From: Callipepla californica brunnescens | Taxonomy: Eukaryota; Chordata; Aves; Galliformes; Odontophoridae | Reading direction: 5' to 3' | Length of the DNA: 64,000 nucleotides | Assembly: GCA_023055505.1 (NCBI GenBank) | Contig: JALIRH010000014.1 | Coordinates: 17,803,404-17,867,403 of the forward strand | In this document: one piece after another, positions 32,401-44,400 of the stretch | How the letters are laid out: each line of letters opens with the position of its first letter | Position numbering within the stretch: the first letter of the stretch is position 1 | Notes under the pieces: model-generated | What the model saw: the letters and a program-made list of their open reading frames with translations, nothing else | Told to the model about the DNA's origin: nothing | Database searches by the model: none | Translations under genes and position numbers: made by a program

Positions 32401-35400
32401 GCAAAATTCACTTTGTTGTGTTGGAGCTAGCAATCTTTACTGTCTCTGTGTACCTGATGGAAAATGGAAGGTAATTCAGACAAGCATATTTTAAAATCCC
32501 TTTGTGAAGTCAGCCTTTGATCCAGGTTAATAGCATTCAGAAATCCTATTCAGATGTCCCTGGGAACATCAGCTAACGATGATCTGCAAGGATTTCAGAG
32601 CTGAGGAAGAAGGGAAAACATTCTATTCCTCACAGGATATAAAAAAATGGAACAGGAAATGTTCTGGAAATTATTTTAAACGTGTTCTGTAATACTTAAA
32701 ATCAATTAAATTCTTTATTGAGGATTAATTACTGAAGAAAGGTGAGGTAGCATTCATTCGCCAGCAGCTCTTGCTTTTATCATGTTTTTTAACCTTTACT
32801 GACAAAACAGAAAGCATTCAAGTTTTTGAGAAAGCAAAGTAATGTTTCTGTACGTATCTAAACCCCTCTCAGTTTCAAATCATCCTCACTTCCATTTGGT
32901 GCTTTTTCCTATGTTGGTTTTCCAAGGGAAGAGCTCTGGTCTGAGTGCTCTTATAGGATCCTAATGTGTCGCCTTTGAGTGAAGGTTGGGCAAAATTGCT
33001 ACGGAAGTACATTTTATCTATTTGTATATACTCTTACATAATTTGCAAGATATTTCAGGCTGCATGCACATTTCCTTTGCTATGGGAAAGATTCAAATAA
33101 AGTCAAAGCAGGTGTAGTATTCTGTCTCTTTCCCTTCCATGGGCACTTATGTCAGGAAGTGCTAAGAGCAAAAGCTGTTGTTCTCTTTTATAAATGAGCT
33201 TTAGGAAATGTTTTTTGATGCAAGTATTCAGAACTGGTATTCAGATTTATTCTTGTATTTGTGAGCTAACTTAAGGTGAAGGAAACACCTTGCTGGGATG
33301 AGTTGTTCTGTCCTCAGTGTTTAAACTGTTGGACAGTGTTGGTGGTAACAAATAACTGACGATGAAAATCTGTTGCTCAACAAAAACTAAGTTGTATGAG
33401 CTGTCCAGAGCCCTGTCAAAGCAAATCTTGAGTATTTCTAACAATTCTTCCTAAACAATCATGAACAAGGACAAATTAATCTTCTCTAAGGCTGACAATC
33501 TGTATTGCTTTGATTTGAAAAAAGAAATCTTTGTTTAAAAACAAAAAACAAAAAAATCCTAATGTTCGCCCTTATTCTGTAGGTGTCTGTTAAACAGAAT
33601 TTTCAAGAATCAGCTGAAGAAGAGCGGGATAGCAGGAAGAAGAAGCATTCTAGTCCTCAGAGGAGCCGTGCAGATTCCAGTGAACAAAGGCTAGTAGTTG
33701 AACCAAAGTACTGACATCTGTATTTGCTAGCAGTCTTTACCTGAGGGTTTGAACCTCTCAGCTAGGTTGTTACTTCCCACTTTCCTCTGCCTGCAGTGCA
33801 TTTCTGTGCTGATGGCATGTGAGAGCCCTGCACTAGATTGTGGTCTCCTTGGAAAAAAAACTGACGATGCTTTTCCCATGTTGACACCTAGGGATGTGGT
33901 CTGTTCCATTCTTTCCCTGGTAACATAAATGAAGTTAACCGTTGGTGGAGGTGATGTTCCTACTGCACTTCCCCTGTCTCCTCCACAAAGACAGACACAG
34001 ATTCACAGTCATTTTTAAAACTTGATCTGTTCTCTTCATCTGTAACTTTCCCACCTTTCTAATTTTTTAGCCTTCCCTTTGTTGGTTTCTGTGAATGAAT
34101 TAGTTTCTCTTTTCATAAATGCAGTCTACCTGTATGTTTTTCTAGAACCAGAGAGAAAAGGAGAGATGATGGAAAATGGAGGGACTATGACAGGTACTAC
34201 GACAGGAGCGACTTGTACAGGGACAAGTCCAGCTGGCGGCGAGGCAGGAGTAAGAGTCGCAGTAAAAGCAGAGGGCTGAGCCGAAGTCGGAGCCGCAGCA
34301 GGGGCAGGAGCAAAGACCACGATGCAAGCAGAAGTGCTGGTGAGTACTCAGGGTGCTGCTTTAGGACATCTGATGTCAGTGATGTGTGGGGACTCCTACA
34401 CACTGTGCAGTCTATCAGACTGTAGATGTCTTTGAGCAACCTGAGCAAATCTTGAGAACTTTGTGTTCCTGAAATCATTAAAATGTTGTTCATCAGAGTA
34501 GAATAATTAAGGGGCTTGTTTTCTTCTTCACTAACCTCTTAATTTATCCACAGGTGTATACCAGTGGATATCAGTAGCTGATATTTAAGTGCTCTGTATG
34601 CTAACAAAGCTGTTGATTTTTTGATTTTTTTTTTGCAAAGTAGTGTAAATCTTTTTACTTTGTTACTACTTAGAGAAGGTCTTTTCGCATTGAAGGTGGT
34701 GACCACACAATCCATTGTTCCCTTAGGGCTAATTGAGAACTTTTGGGAAAAATAGGAGGCACGGATTACCAGTGTGTTTTGCAGCCACCTTAATTACTGA
34801 GGGGTGGAGGTTTGGTGGGTTTATTCTCCCTTTCTACTTTAAAAGAGAAAGCTGTAATCAAAGGAAGTCTAAGGAGTAAAGGAAAAAATATTCATTTGGT
34901 AAAGACAACATCTAGATTTCTGATATTGAAAACCTGTGTGTTACATTTAGTTGTTGGTGAGATGAGTCTCCTTCAGGAACAATTTAACAGACAGAATACT
35001 GAATATTTAAGCAAGTGTTTATATTATTGTGTAGGGTTTTTATTTTTTTTCTTTCAGGGTTCTGATATACAGAACCCTGCTACATCATGAAGGCTTGCCT
35101 GAACTGTTTTGATTTCATTTTGTTTTTTAACCAGAGCACCGTGAGAGATCAAAATTCAAGAGTGAACGGAATGATGTTGAAGGCACATACAATCCAGTTT
35201 CTGCACCTGCCAGTAACTCTACTGAACAGTATTCTTCTGCACAATCCATTCCCAGTGCTGTTACTGTAATTGCACCTGCACACCATCTTGAAAACACAAC
35301 AGAGAGTTGGTCAAATTTCTATAACAATCACAGCAATCCCAGTTCATTTGGCAGAAATCCTCCACCTAAGAGAAGATGTCAAGATTATGACGGTAAGCTG

Positions 35401-38400
35401 TTTGCTAGACCCCAAATTCCTACCTAGTTTTCATTGTACTGCAATTTCCCTTTTTTCCAAGTATTTGAATCAGAATGTAGAAGCTTTTAGAGTATCTTGT
35501 ACATAAAAATGAATTAATGTGTGACCTGTATTCTGCTGGAGAAAGAGTTGATCTTGCTGGAAGCAGTTTACTTTTAATTTGGTAGTTGTTGATACACAGA
35601 TGTTGATCACAATTCTCTATGTGCCTTGGCAAATAATTCAGCAACTGTCAGTTCTGAAAAAGGTTTCACTGCACATGTTTAAGATTGAACAGGTGATGCA
35701 TCTTTATTTTCCCACAGCTTTTACGGTCCATAATGTATGTTTGTGTGCTATCATGGGAGATTACTATGAGTTGTTCTGAAATTTCATATGGGAATGATAT
35801 CTCAGTAATTGCATGTTTTCATTAGTACAAAATTCCAGCAAAAACAGGGGTGATATTGTTGACTTTTTTTTTTCCTGAAGAGAACATTAATTTTTCTGTT
35901 TTTCAGAGCGAGGATTTTGTGTGCTTGGTGATCTTTGTCAGTTTGATCACGGGAATGATCCTTTAGTAGTAGATGAAGTTTCCTTGCCGAGTATGATCCC
36001 TTTTCCTCCACCACCTCCGGGACTTCCACCCCCTCCTGGTATGCTTCTGCCTCCCATCCCAGGCCCAGCTCGCAGTTTGAGGATACCAGTTCCACAAGCT
36101 CATCCGCAGGGACCACCTCCTGTTGTGCTTCCTGTTCCAAGTAAAAACACTTTTCTTTGTAACTCTGTCCTTACAAAGTTAAAGCTGTGGCTCTTGCTGA
36201 GAGGAAGGTACCTGTAGTTGAAGCAGTGAGTTGCAGTTTCTCTTCTAGCCATGTACTCACCAAAAGATTGCCAAATAATTTTGAAAACTTAGCTTGTAAA
36301 ATATGATGATTCTTATTCTCCAAATTGAACAGGTGAATAGAGCAGGTTGGGAAGGGAAGAATCTTTCAGATCTTCTCACAACTCTAGTATTGTTTGGATT
36401 GATAACTTTTCTATTTTCTAATGCAAAAATAGTGAGGTCTTATGTCCTGAAAGTTTTAATAAATGCTGTTGGTACTGTACTGGGTGCTGTTTCTCAGCAG
36501 CAGATACCTGACAGATCCGTGATCTGTGCAGCAGTGATCTCTGAGAGCTCAGCATTTTTCGTTTTCTCATTGAGTTTCATAATGTAAATTCTATGAAGAA
36601 AAATCTAAGAATATTGAAGCTGTGCTTACTGTCTCTTTTTGCTCTCTGCTCCACTAACTCAGTACGTGCTGGGATGGTTGTAGCAGCTATGGATCAGAAA
36701 CTGATTTCTGTGTAGGGCTAACACTGGGCAATTAGTAGGCAGGCTTCTAAAAGACGTTTCCACATGGTTGCAGGAGGGTTAATTATGAAACTAATCCTAG
36801 GGAATATAGTTGTTGTTTGTGCTAGTTTTATCTTAAAATGATGCTTTTGGTAGATTTACTATGGCTGTGATTTTGTTAAAGGCCTTTAATGTAAATGGTT
36901 TGAACGTTGTTGGTGTGATGTCTCGTTCTGAGCAAGCCTTGATTCTCCGTGGCAAGGCTGAGGGTGGAGCTGCTTTAGCTAATGAAGTTCCAACATTAAT
37001 AAAGCTCTGTGAAGAAAATTATATATATATATTTAACCTTTAAGCTTACAGCTCAAGTTGTTCTGGGATAGAGGGAAAGGTTAAAGGAATCAGAGTAACG
37101 TATCTGAGTGGGGCTTCTCATCTGCCTTAAATTTGCTTCTGGTAGAGTCGTGAGAGAGTTGTTTAAAAGAAAGAAATTAATTGCACAGAATTGTTTCCAC
37201 GTTTTGTCTGTGAGCGTTAGTGATCTATTCTGTGATGTCATTGTAGGACCACCTTTAACTCAGTCCAGTCTGATAAATAACCGTGAGCAGCCTGGGCCGA
37301 GCGCAGTGCCCAGCCTGGCACCCGTGGGAGCAAGGCTGCCTCCTCCACTGCCCCAGAACCTGCTCTACACAGTATCGGAACGTAAGCAATTTTTTTGTCT
37401 TTTAAATCTGCTTGGCATAGAAATGTTAAATTCCTTCAGTCTGTGGGATTAGAAGTTATTACCTCTGTCTTCTTCCACTAAACACAAACCTAAAAAGAGT
37501 GGTTGTTCTCCCTGTGGTCTGGGCCTCATCCTGCTGTTGCCCTGTGATACAGCAGTAGTGTTCTGTCACTGCCCAAGGAAAAGCTGTTTGCAGGGAGCTT
37601 TTTTTTTGGTTCATGTTTTCCAAGCAATGAAACTGTAGCATAAGAAAAAGATCCCTTCATTTTCAAGCTATTTAGTAGAACATCAATGTGGAAAAGATGC
37701 ATCTGCTCATCTGTAACTACTGCTTAGCTCGATATTCATCTCTACCCAGTTCTGTCTATGTGAGAGATTTTATTCCCTTTGCTGTTTGTCAAAATTGTCT
37801 CTAAATTTTTCACATGCGTTAGTGCTTTATTTCTACCTCCTTTTCTTCCCAGAATTGATGTAATTCCAGCTTTCTAACTGAAAGAAGAAAAAAAAAGTGG
37901 CATTCAGTAGATATGACATTTTTTACACAGCACAAATTTGTTTTAATGTGTGTTTTATGAAAGGAGTCACAAAATAACGAGAGCACCCTAAGTTGTTCAG
38001 TTTAAATCCAATCAAGAAAAAGAACAGTAACACTTTGATGTTTTCCATGAGGAGTGCTTCAGTTTTGGTCTGTGTCATTTCCTTTGTGAGTCTGTACTTT
38101 TTAGAGCCAGTCAAATCATTTTCAGAGACTTGAGTGACTTGAAGTGTCATTCAGGTATCTCATCAGGGTCTCTGTTCAGCTGTCCACAGATGCTGTCAGA
38201 CCACATTCCTGTTTGATTCTTTCAGCTTCAGAGTTTGTTCTGAGGGCCATTTCTATCAGTTTTAACTAACAAGGCATCGGTGACTTCAGCTACACTACAT
38301 AACTCTCTTCTCCAAAACTCCTGAACAAGTTGAACCTCAAGTCCTGTTCTTACACTGGTGCACTTAGAACTGATTGCCCTCTTGCAATTGCACTGAAGAA

Positions 38401-41400
38401 TCTTGGAGGAGGAACTTGTGGTTCAGCTAGCACAAGTTTAATGCAAGTTCTTGGTGGTGTCTGAAGCTGTGCTGACTGCAGTCAGCACTGCATGATAGAG
38501 CATCAGTGTTGAAGTTCTGAGGCATCTTTGGACTACAGACTTCATTTTCATCTTAGAATAAGGGCATCTAGTGTACTTGGGGTCCTCTTAATCCCTCTGT
38601 ATTGGCATCCATTTCTGTTCCAGGACCTACTCTGTTTCTGTGGAGGTTTTTGATGGGTTTAATTCATTCAAGCTCTTGTGTAGGTTTTCCTTTTTTATTA
38701 TTTGAAAAATGCATCATCCTTAATGTACAGTGGACTAGATGAAAAATGTGAGTCAGTTCTGTCATCTTACCTTCTCGTAGTTATCCCTTGTAATTAGCAT
38801 TGTGGGTACGTCACTAGAGGTGGGCTGCTAATCTCACTCTTACATGACCTGAGAGAATTTAGTAGGTAAGTACTGGACAAATTGCATGATTTCTCAGCTT
38901 GCCTTGAAATCATTTAACTACATTCTTCTTCAAAAATCAATTTCTGAAGTAAAATAACCTGTTGGGTAGGAAAGACTGCAAATCTCTTTGCATCTTAGGA
39001 CAAGATATAAGAATAGATATTCAAAGTAAATCTTTTGTTATTCCCTTCGAAACAGTGTCAGACTTGGGGAAGGTTCTGATACAGGTACTGCAGCTCTTTT
39101 TCAGGCAGTTTGTCATCAAAACTCAGTTACAGAGACTCAGGCGCTTTTGACAGCAGTAGCAATCATTAAAAAAGGAGAATATTCCCAAACATACCTGAGT
39201 GTAAAGTTTAGTAAGGGCTTTTATAGCTATATACTTTGTATGACCTCTCTTCTCTCTTCATTACAAAACCACGTTCTAACTCTTGGACATCCATGCATTT
39301 CCTTAAAGGAGAATTGACCATGAGTCTTCAGCTCATTTGAAAAGTTCTTACATTTCTCTCCTTTTTTTTATAGATACATATGAGCCAGATGGCTATAACC
39401 CTGAAGCTCCTAGCATTACCAGTGCTGGTAGATCTCAGTATCGGCAGTTCTTTACAAGAGCACAAACACAGCGTCCAAATCTGATTGGCTTAACATCTGG
39501 GGAGATGGATACAAATCCAAGAGGTAGGAAGGGTTTCTGTTTTTGTCCGAGAACATCAACACTTACTGTTCCATTTTCCAGGCTGAAAGCAGTGTTTTTT
39601 CTCACTGATCTAGTATTTCAGAGCAATTTTCGGACATCTCTACTTTTTTATTTTTTACTTTTTTATTTTTTAGTTTTCAATGCTAATCTTAACATCAAGC
39701 CATCTGTATTGATTAGAAAGAACCACTTGCTTGGGAGTGTTAGAAGGGTCGTTTTGTTGGATTTGGTTTTTTTACCAATATTATAGGTTGGTTGGGTGTT
39801 TTTTTTATTCATCTTTAGGTACTTTTTGGGTGTTGGATGCCTCTGATGGTGCAGGAAGTTGGCTTTAAAAAGGAGTTTGAAGCCAGATTTGGTTTGCCAA
39901 GGGCATGGTTAAAGAGCCTTGGCTGTTCCTGTGATCATGGTGAGGGGAACCATTGTGGTATTTCATATATTGCACCTGGTGGTCTGACTTCTTTTTAGCT
40001 TGGTGGTGTATTTAAAATGATTGTTGCAGATACCTTTCTAATCCTCCTAGCTCATGGGAATCCCAGTCTACATTTAAGTGGTTCTGAGTCATGAACAGGA
40101 TGAATGTGGGTGTAGTCTGCTAATGCTGACGTGTTCTCTCCCATAAAAGAAATTTTGTACGAGTTAAAAGTCTTGAAAGAAATTTTTTTTTTTACCATAA
40201 TTTTCATTTTCCCTTCTGCTTTCTTCTCACGATCTCTAAGGAAAATGTTGTTGTGTTTCAGTGTTTGCTCTCACATTTCAGTGTTTCTTACTTAACACAT
40301 AAGAAAAGTTTCATTTGTTATCTTTTTTTTTTCCAGAATTTCCTTCCAGGGATTCACCCTGTGAAGAATATTATTAAGTATTATTGCAGAAGTCATTGTT
40401 GCTTTTTTCATCATAACAGATTTCATAAAATCAGGGTTGGGTCCTGTTGCTGGTTCTGTGTAAGAGCCCGTTCTGTCTGTAAGGAATTGTAGATTTTGGT
40501 GGTGGTTCTTCAGGCCACTGGTTTTGTTGCCTTTGTCAAGTGTGTGGGAGGTTTTCCCTAAAGTCATCCTCTAAAGTGAGAATGAAGCTGTGTGCCTGAA
40601 AATGCCCAGGCTTCTTTCTCATCGTGTAATCAGCAGAGCTCTGGCACTTATAAAAACAATGAGAAATAGATTTATGTCTCACGGTTCTCTTTAGGAGTTG
40701 AGTATTTGGCATATGCCAATAGCATGATTCTCAAAAGGGTGTAAAAGAGTTGTGATCTAGTGCTTCAGCTTTGTGTTTGTAAGTTGTTTCCAACTTTAAA
40801 TCAAACATCTCTGACAATGTGATTTCATGCCCTAACTGTGGGTGATTGACAGTTTGCTCTTACTGAAAACTGTATAGGGTGGTGGCAGGGGGACAGCACA
40901 GGGAGAGCAAGGAGTTCTTGGTCACATTTCACACTCAAGGGTTGATTCAGGGAAAGCTAGTTATTTAATTCAGCCCTTGTAATCGAAGGTCCCAGAATGC
41001 AGTCTCTTTTGGGGGTGGTCTGCAGAACCGTTGGTGTCAGTACTTGTGAGATGAAGGCAGAACTTCATTTCTTCAAGCTTATGCTGATCTTGAAGGTCAG
41101 AAATCTCCTCTCTGCTGTCTGGAATAAATGCTTGTATTTCTCAGATGGATTAGTTAGGATAGCGAGTGATCTCTGAAGTAACTTGGTAAGCAGAGCTGAC
41201 TGACTTAAAGCTTTCCTATTTTTTATTATGTTTTTAAGCTCAGTTCTATCTTGCTGTTTAAATGAAAGCTTTTTCCATGTTTTCATTGACGTGTGGTAAA
41301 TAACACAGGGCTTTTTTCTTTTCTTCAGCTGCCAATATTATCATCCAGACTGAACCTCCCATTCCCATTACAAATAATAGCAGCAATGTAACTAGAGTTG

Positions 41401-44400
41401 TGCTTGAACCAGACAGCAGAAAAAGGTCTCCAAGTAGTTTGGAATGTCCACCATTGAAGAAACCGTGGCTGGGAAAGTAAGAATTAACAATTGCCATTGG
41501 CTAACTCACTGTGTTGCTACCAAAGCTGTAAAGCCAGTAATTCATTACCCCCTGTAATTTGAGTTGGGTGAGTGAGAAAATCTGTATGATCAACCAGAAA
41601 CTGAAAACTGGGGAGGTGGTTGTTTCTAATCTCTAGAAAAAAATAAATAGGCATTAACAATTGCTACGTTAGCCACATGCACATCTCTCTGAATGACTGT
41701 CTTGTACTTGTTTCCTCCAGGCAAGCCAATAACAACCAGAATAAGCCAGGATTTTTGAAAAAGAATCAGTACACTAACACAAAATTAGAAGTTCGAAAAA
41801 TTCCACCAGAGTTGAACAATATTACACAGCTCAACGAGCACTTCAGCAAATTTGGAACTATTGTAAACATTCAGGTAAAAAAATTAAACTCATTTTTATG
41901 TATATATGTGGGCATTTTCCCCTGGAGCCTTCTTGAATACTGCAGCTGAGCTTCTTTCCTGAGCAATCTTAGCAGGAGGAGTGTGGAATCAGATTCAGAA
42001 AAGCCTTTTCTTGGCCCACCGTGCCCCTGTGAGCTCCTGTTAAGTTGGAAATGCTTTCAGATTTAACAGTATCTAAAACACCTCAGGTTTTTGTGCAGTC
42101 TGCGTATAATTTTTGAAGAAAGATCTTCTAGATTCAGGTTGGATGTTTGGGAAAATTTCTTCTCCAAAGGAGCAGTCAGGTGCTGGAACAGCTGCCCAGG
42201 GAGGCAGTGAGTCACCGTCCCTGGAGGTGTTAATAAACGTTTGGATGTTTACTGGGGACGTGGCCTTGTGGGCTGATACTGCTGATAGTCCATGGTTGGA
42301 CTGAGTGGTCTTGGAGATCTTGTCCAACCCCGGGATTCTGTGATTCTTTGAAGCTCTGTTTGGTATGGAAGTCCTGAGTTATTTAAAATCCTAAGGGATT
42401 TTGGCCAAGGTGCTCCTGCTCTGCATCCTGGAAGTAGCTCCAGTTCAGTGGTGTCCCTTGGAAAAGCACTGTGTAAACAAAACACGGGTAGATATATAGT
42501 TAGAGTACTGTTTTATTTTCACATAAAACAGTGGCTTCCTTCATCCTCAGAGGTCTGAATAACCACAGGTACCTGGCAAGCCTGGGAATGTGGTGAACAT
42601 TTGCACTATGCATCCTTAGACAACGTTTTTATTTCAGGAGATCAGAATAAAGAGCTTTGGAGTCAGCACCAGGGTCTCCTCTGTTATATCCCATTAACAG
42701 TTTGCAGTACTTTGAATATGTGATGATATTTGATGGAGAACTTGTTAATTATTTACTTGATTTTCATTGTACTGCATGTGATCTTTGCTGCAATTATGCA
42801 TAGCATTTGCAAAATGTATTGATTTTAATTACATGGAGTATTCTTCCTTTATTTTGAGCTGTTAATTTCGTTACATATTCCACTTGGTATTGTGCATTAC
42901 TTGTAGCATGATTTCCTACTGGGTGGTGTATTTTCTTCCTTGAGAAGTGTGTTCTCATGAGCTCCTCTTTTAGGTTGCTTTCCAGAACGATCCTGAAGCT
43001 GCTCTCATTCAGTACCTGACTAACGACGAGGCTCGGAAGGCCATTTCAAGCACAGAGGCAGTTTTGAACAATCGGTTTATAAGGGTGCATTGGCACAGAG
43101 AAAGTGAACAGCAGCCCCCATTGCTGCAGCAGCAGCAGCAGCAGTCACCCTCACAGTCTCTGCATCACCAACTCCACCTTCAGCAGCAAGCCCTGAGCCC
43201 AGCTCCCGCTGTAACGATGCACAGCACTATGGCGAAGGTATTGCCCCTTCAGAGTGCCACAGCTCATCAGTGCTCCTGAGTGACAGCTGCTTTTAAAATG
43301 CTGCATATATAATCTCTTTTTATATCTTTTGATATGTAGGCAATGAATAAACCGCTGGCATCTGGTGCCTATGTCCTCAATAAGGTCCCGGTGAAACGCC
43401 GCCTTGGCGCAGCGGGTGGAAGTCAGCCTGATTTAAGTCAGGCTGGGGCTGCCGTGGAGGACTCTCAGGTGTGTTTATGAGAACTGACCAGCACTTACAG
43501 CTGTGGTCCGTCAGCTTTAAGGATGGAACTGGGAAATGGAGCAGAGCTGCACGTTCTCAGCTGCTTGTTCCTTTTCTCAGTAACGTTCTGTGACGTGCGA
43601 TTATTTACTGCTTCCAATTCTCATTAGCTGCTTTATGTAAACTAGGGAGGATGATTTCAGAAACAGCGTCCCCATTTTAAGTAGCGTAAAATATGTTTGA
43701 TACTGCTTCATTCTAAACCAATTTGACAGCTTACATGTGCTGTCAGCTTTCTGCTGACTAATTTAGTTGCTTTGCCCAGTGATTTTGGTGGTACTAGAAA
43801 CTTACAGAGCACTTCTGCAAAGAGTTCAAGCTGGTACAGTTTAATTAGCACTGATGTCATAAAGCAGCACACGTTTTTGGACACAAAGAATTTATTTCTT
43901 GTAAGAAAGGAAACATGTAAGTGACAGTTGCTGCCTTATTTCTTTGTTTGATCAGGCAGCGTGATGTTGGGTTGTGCTGCTGAGCTGGATGTAGTCCTGA
44001 TACAGAGCAGCATTAGCAGTGCTCCGGCTGGATATCAGGATAGAGAGGGAGGTTTGGGATGAAGATCAAAAGAAATCATCTTTTGCAGAAAGTGTTTTAA
44101 TACTCATTTCTGCTGATATCTTCCAAGTACACAGATTGTTAGGCTGATGTCTTTGTGCGTGTGTTGATTGCATTGCTGTATTTCTCTCATTTCGTAATGC
44201 TGGAAGTTTACATTCGTTTCACAGAATATATTTATTTAAAATGACTTACTTTCATCTTTTACATATTTTTGTGTATTCATTTTTACTTTTCAGACATTTC
44301 CTACTTCCACAAGCCACTCAAAAATGGTATATAGTTCTTCAAACTTAAAGACAGCTATGAAGCCTGGTGCAGGACCTAAACCTCATGACGTACAAGAAGC

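Noticed and set aside
36861..37043. 60-residue frame in RBM27 intron 7 as a possible extra exon
   Set aside because: No match to the RBM27 family and no suitable splice sites in phase with the flanking exons.
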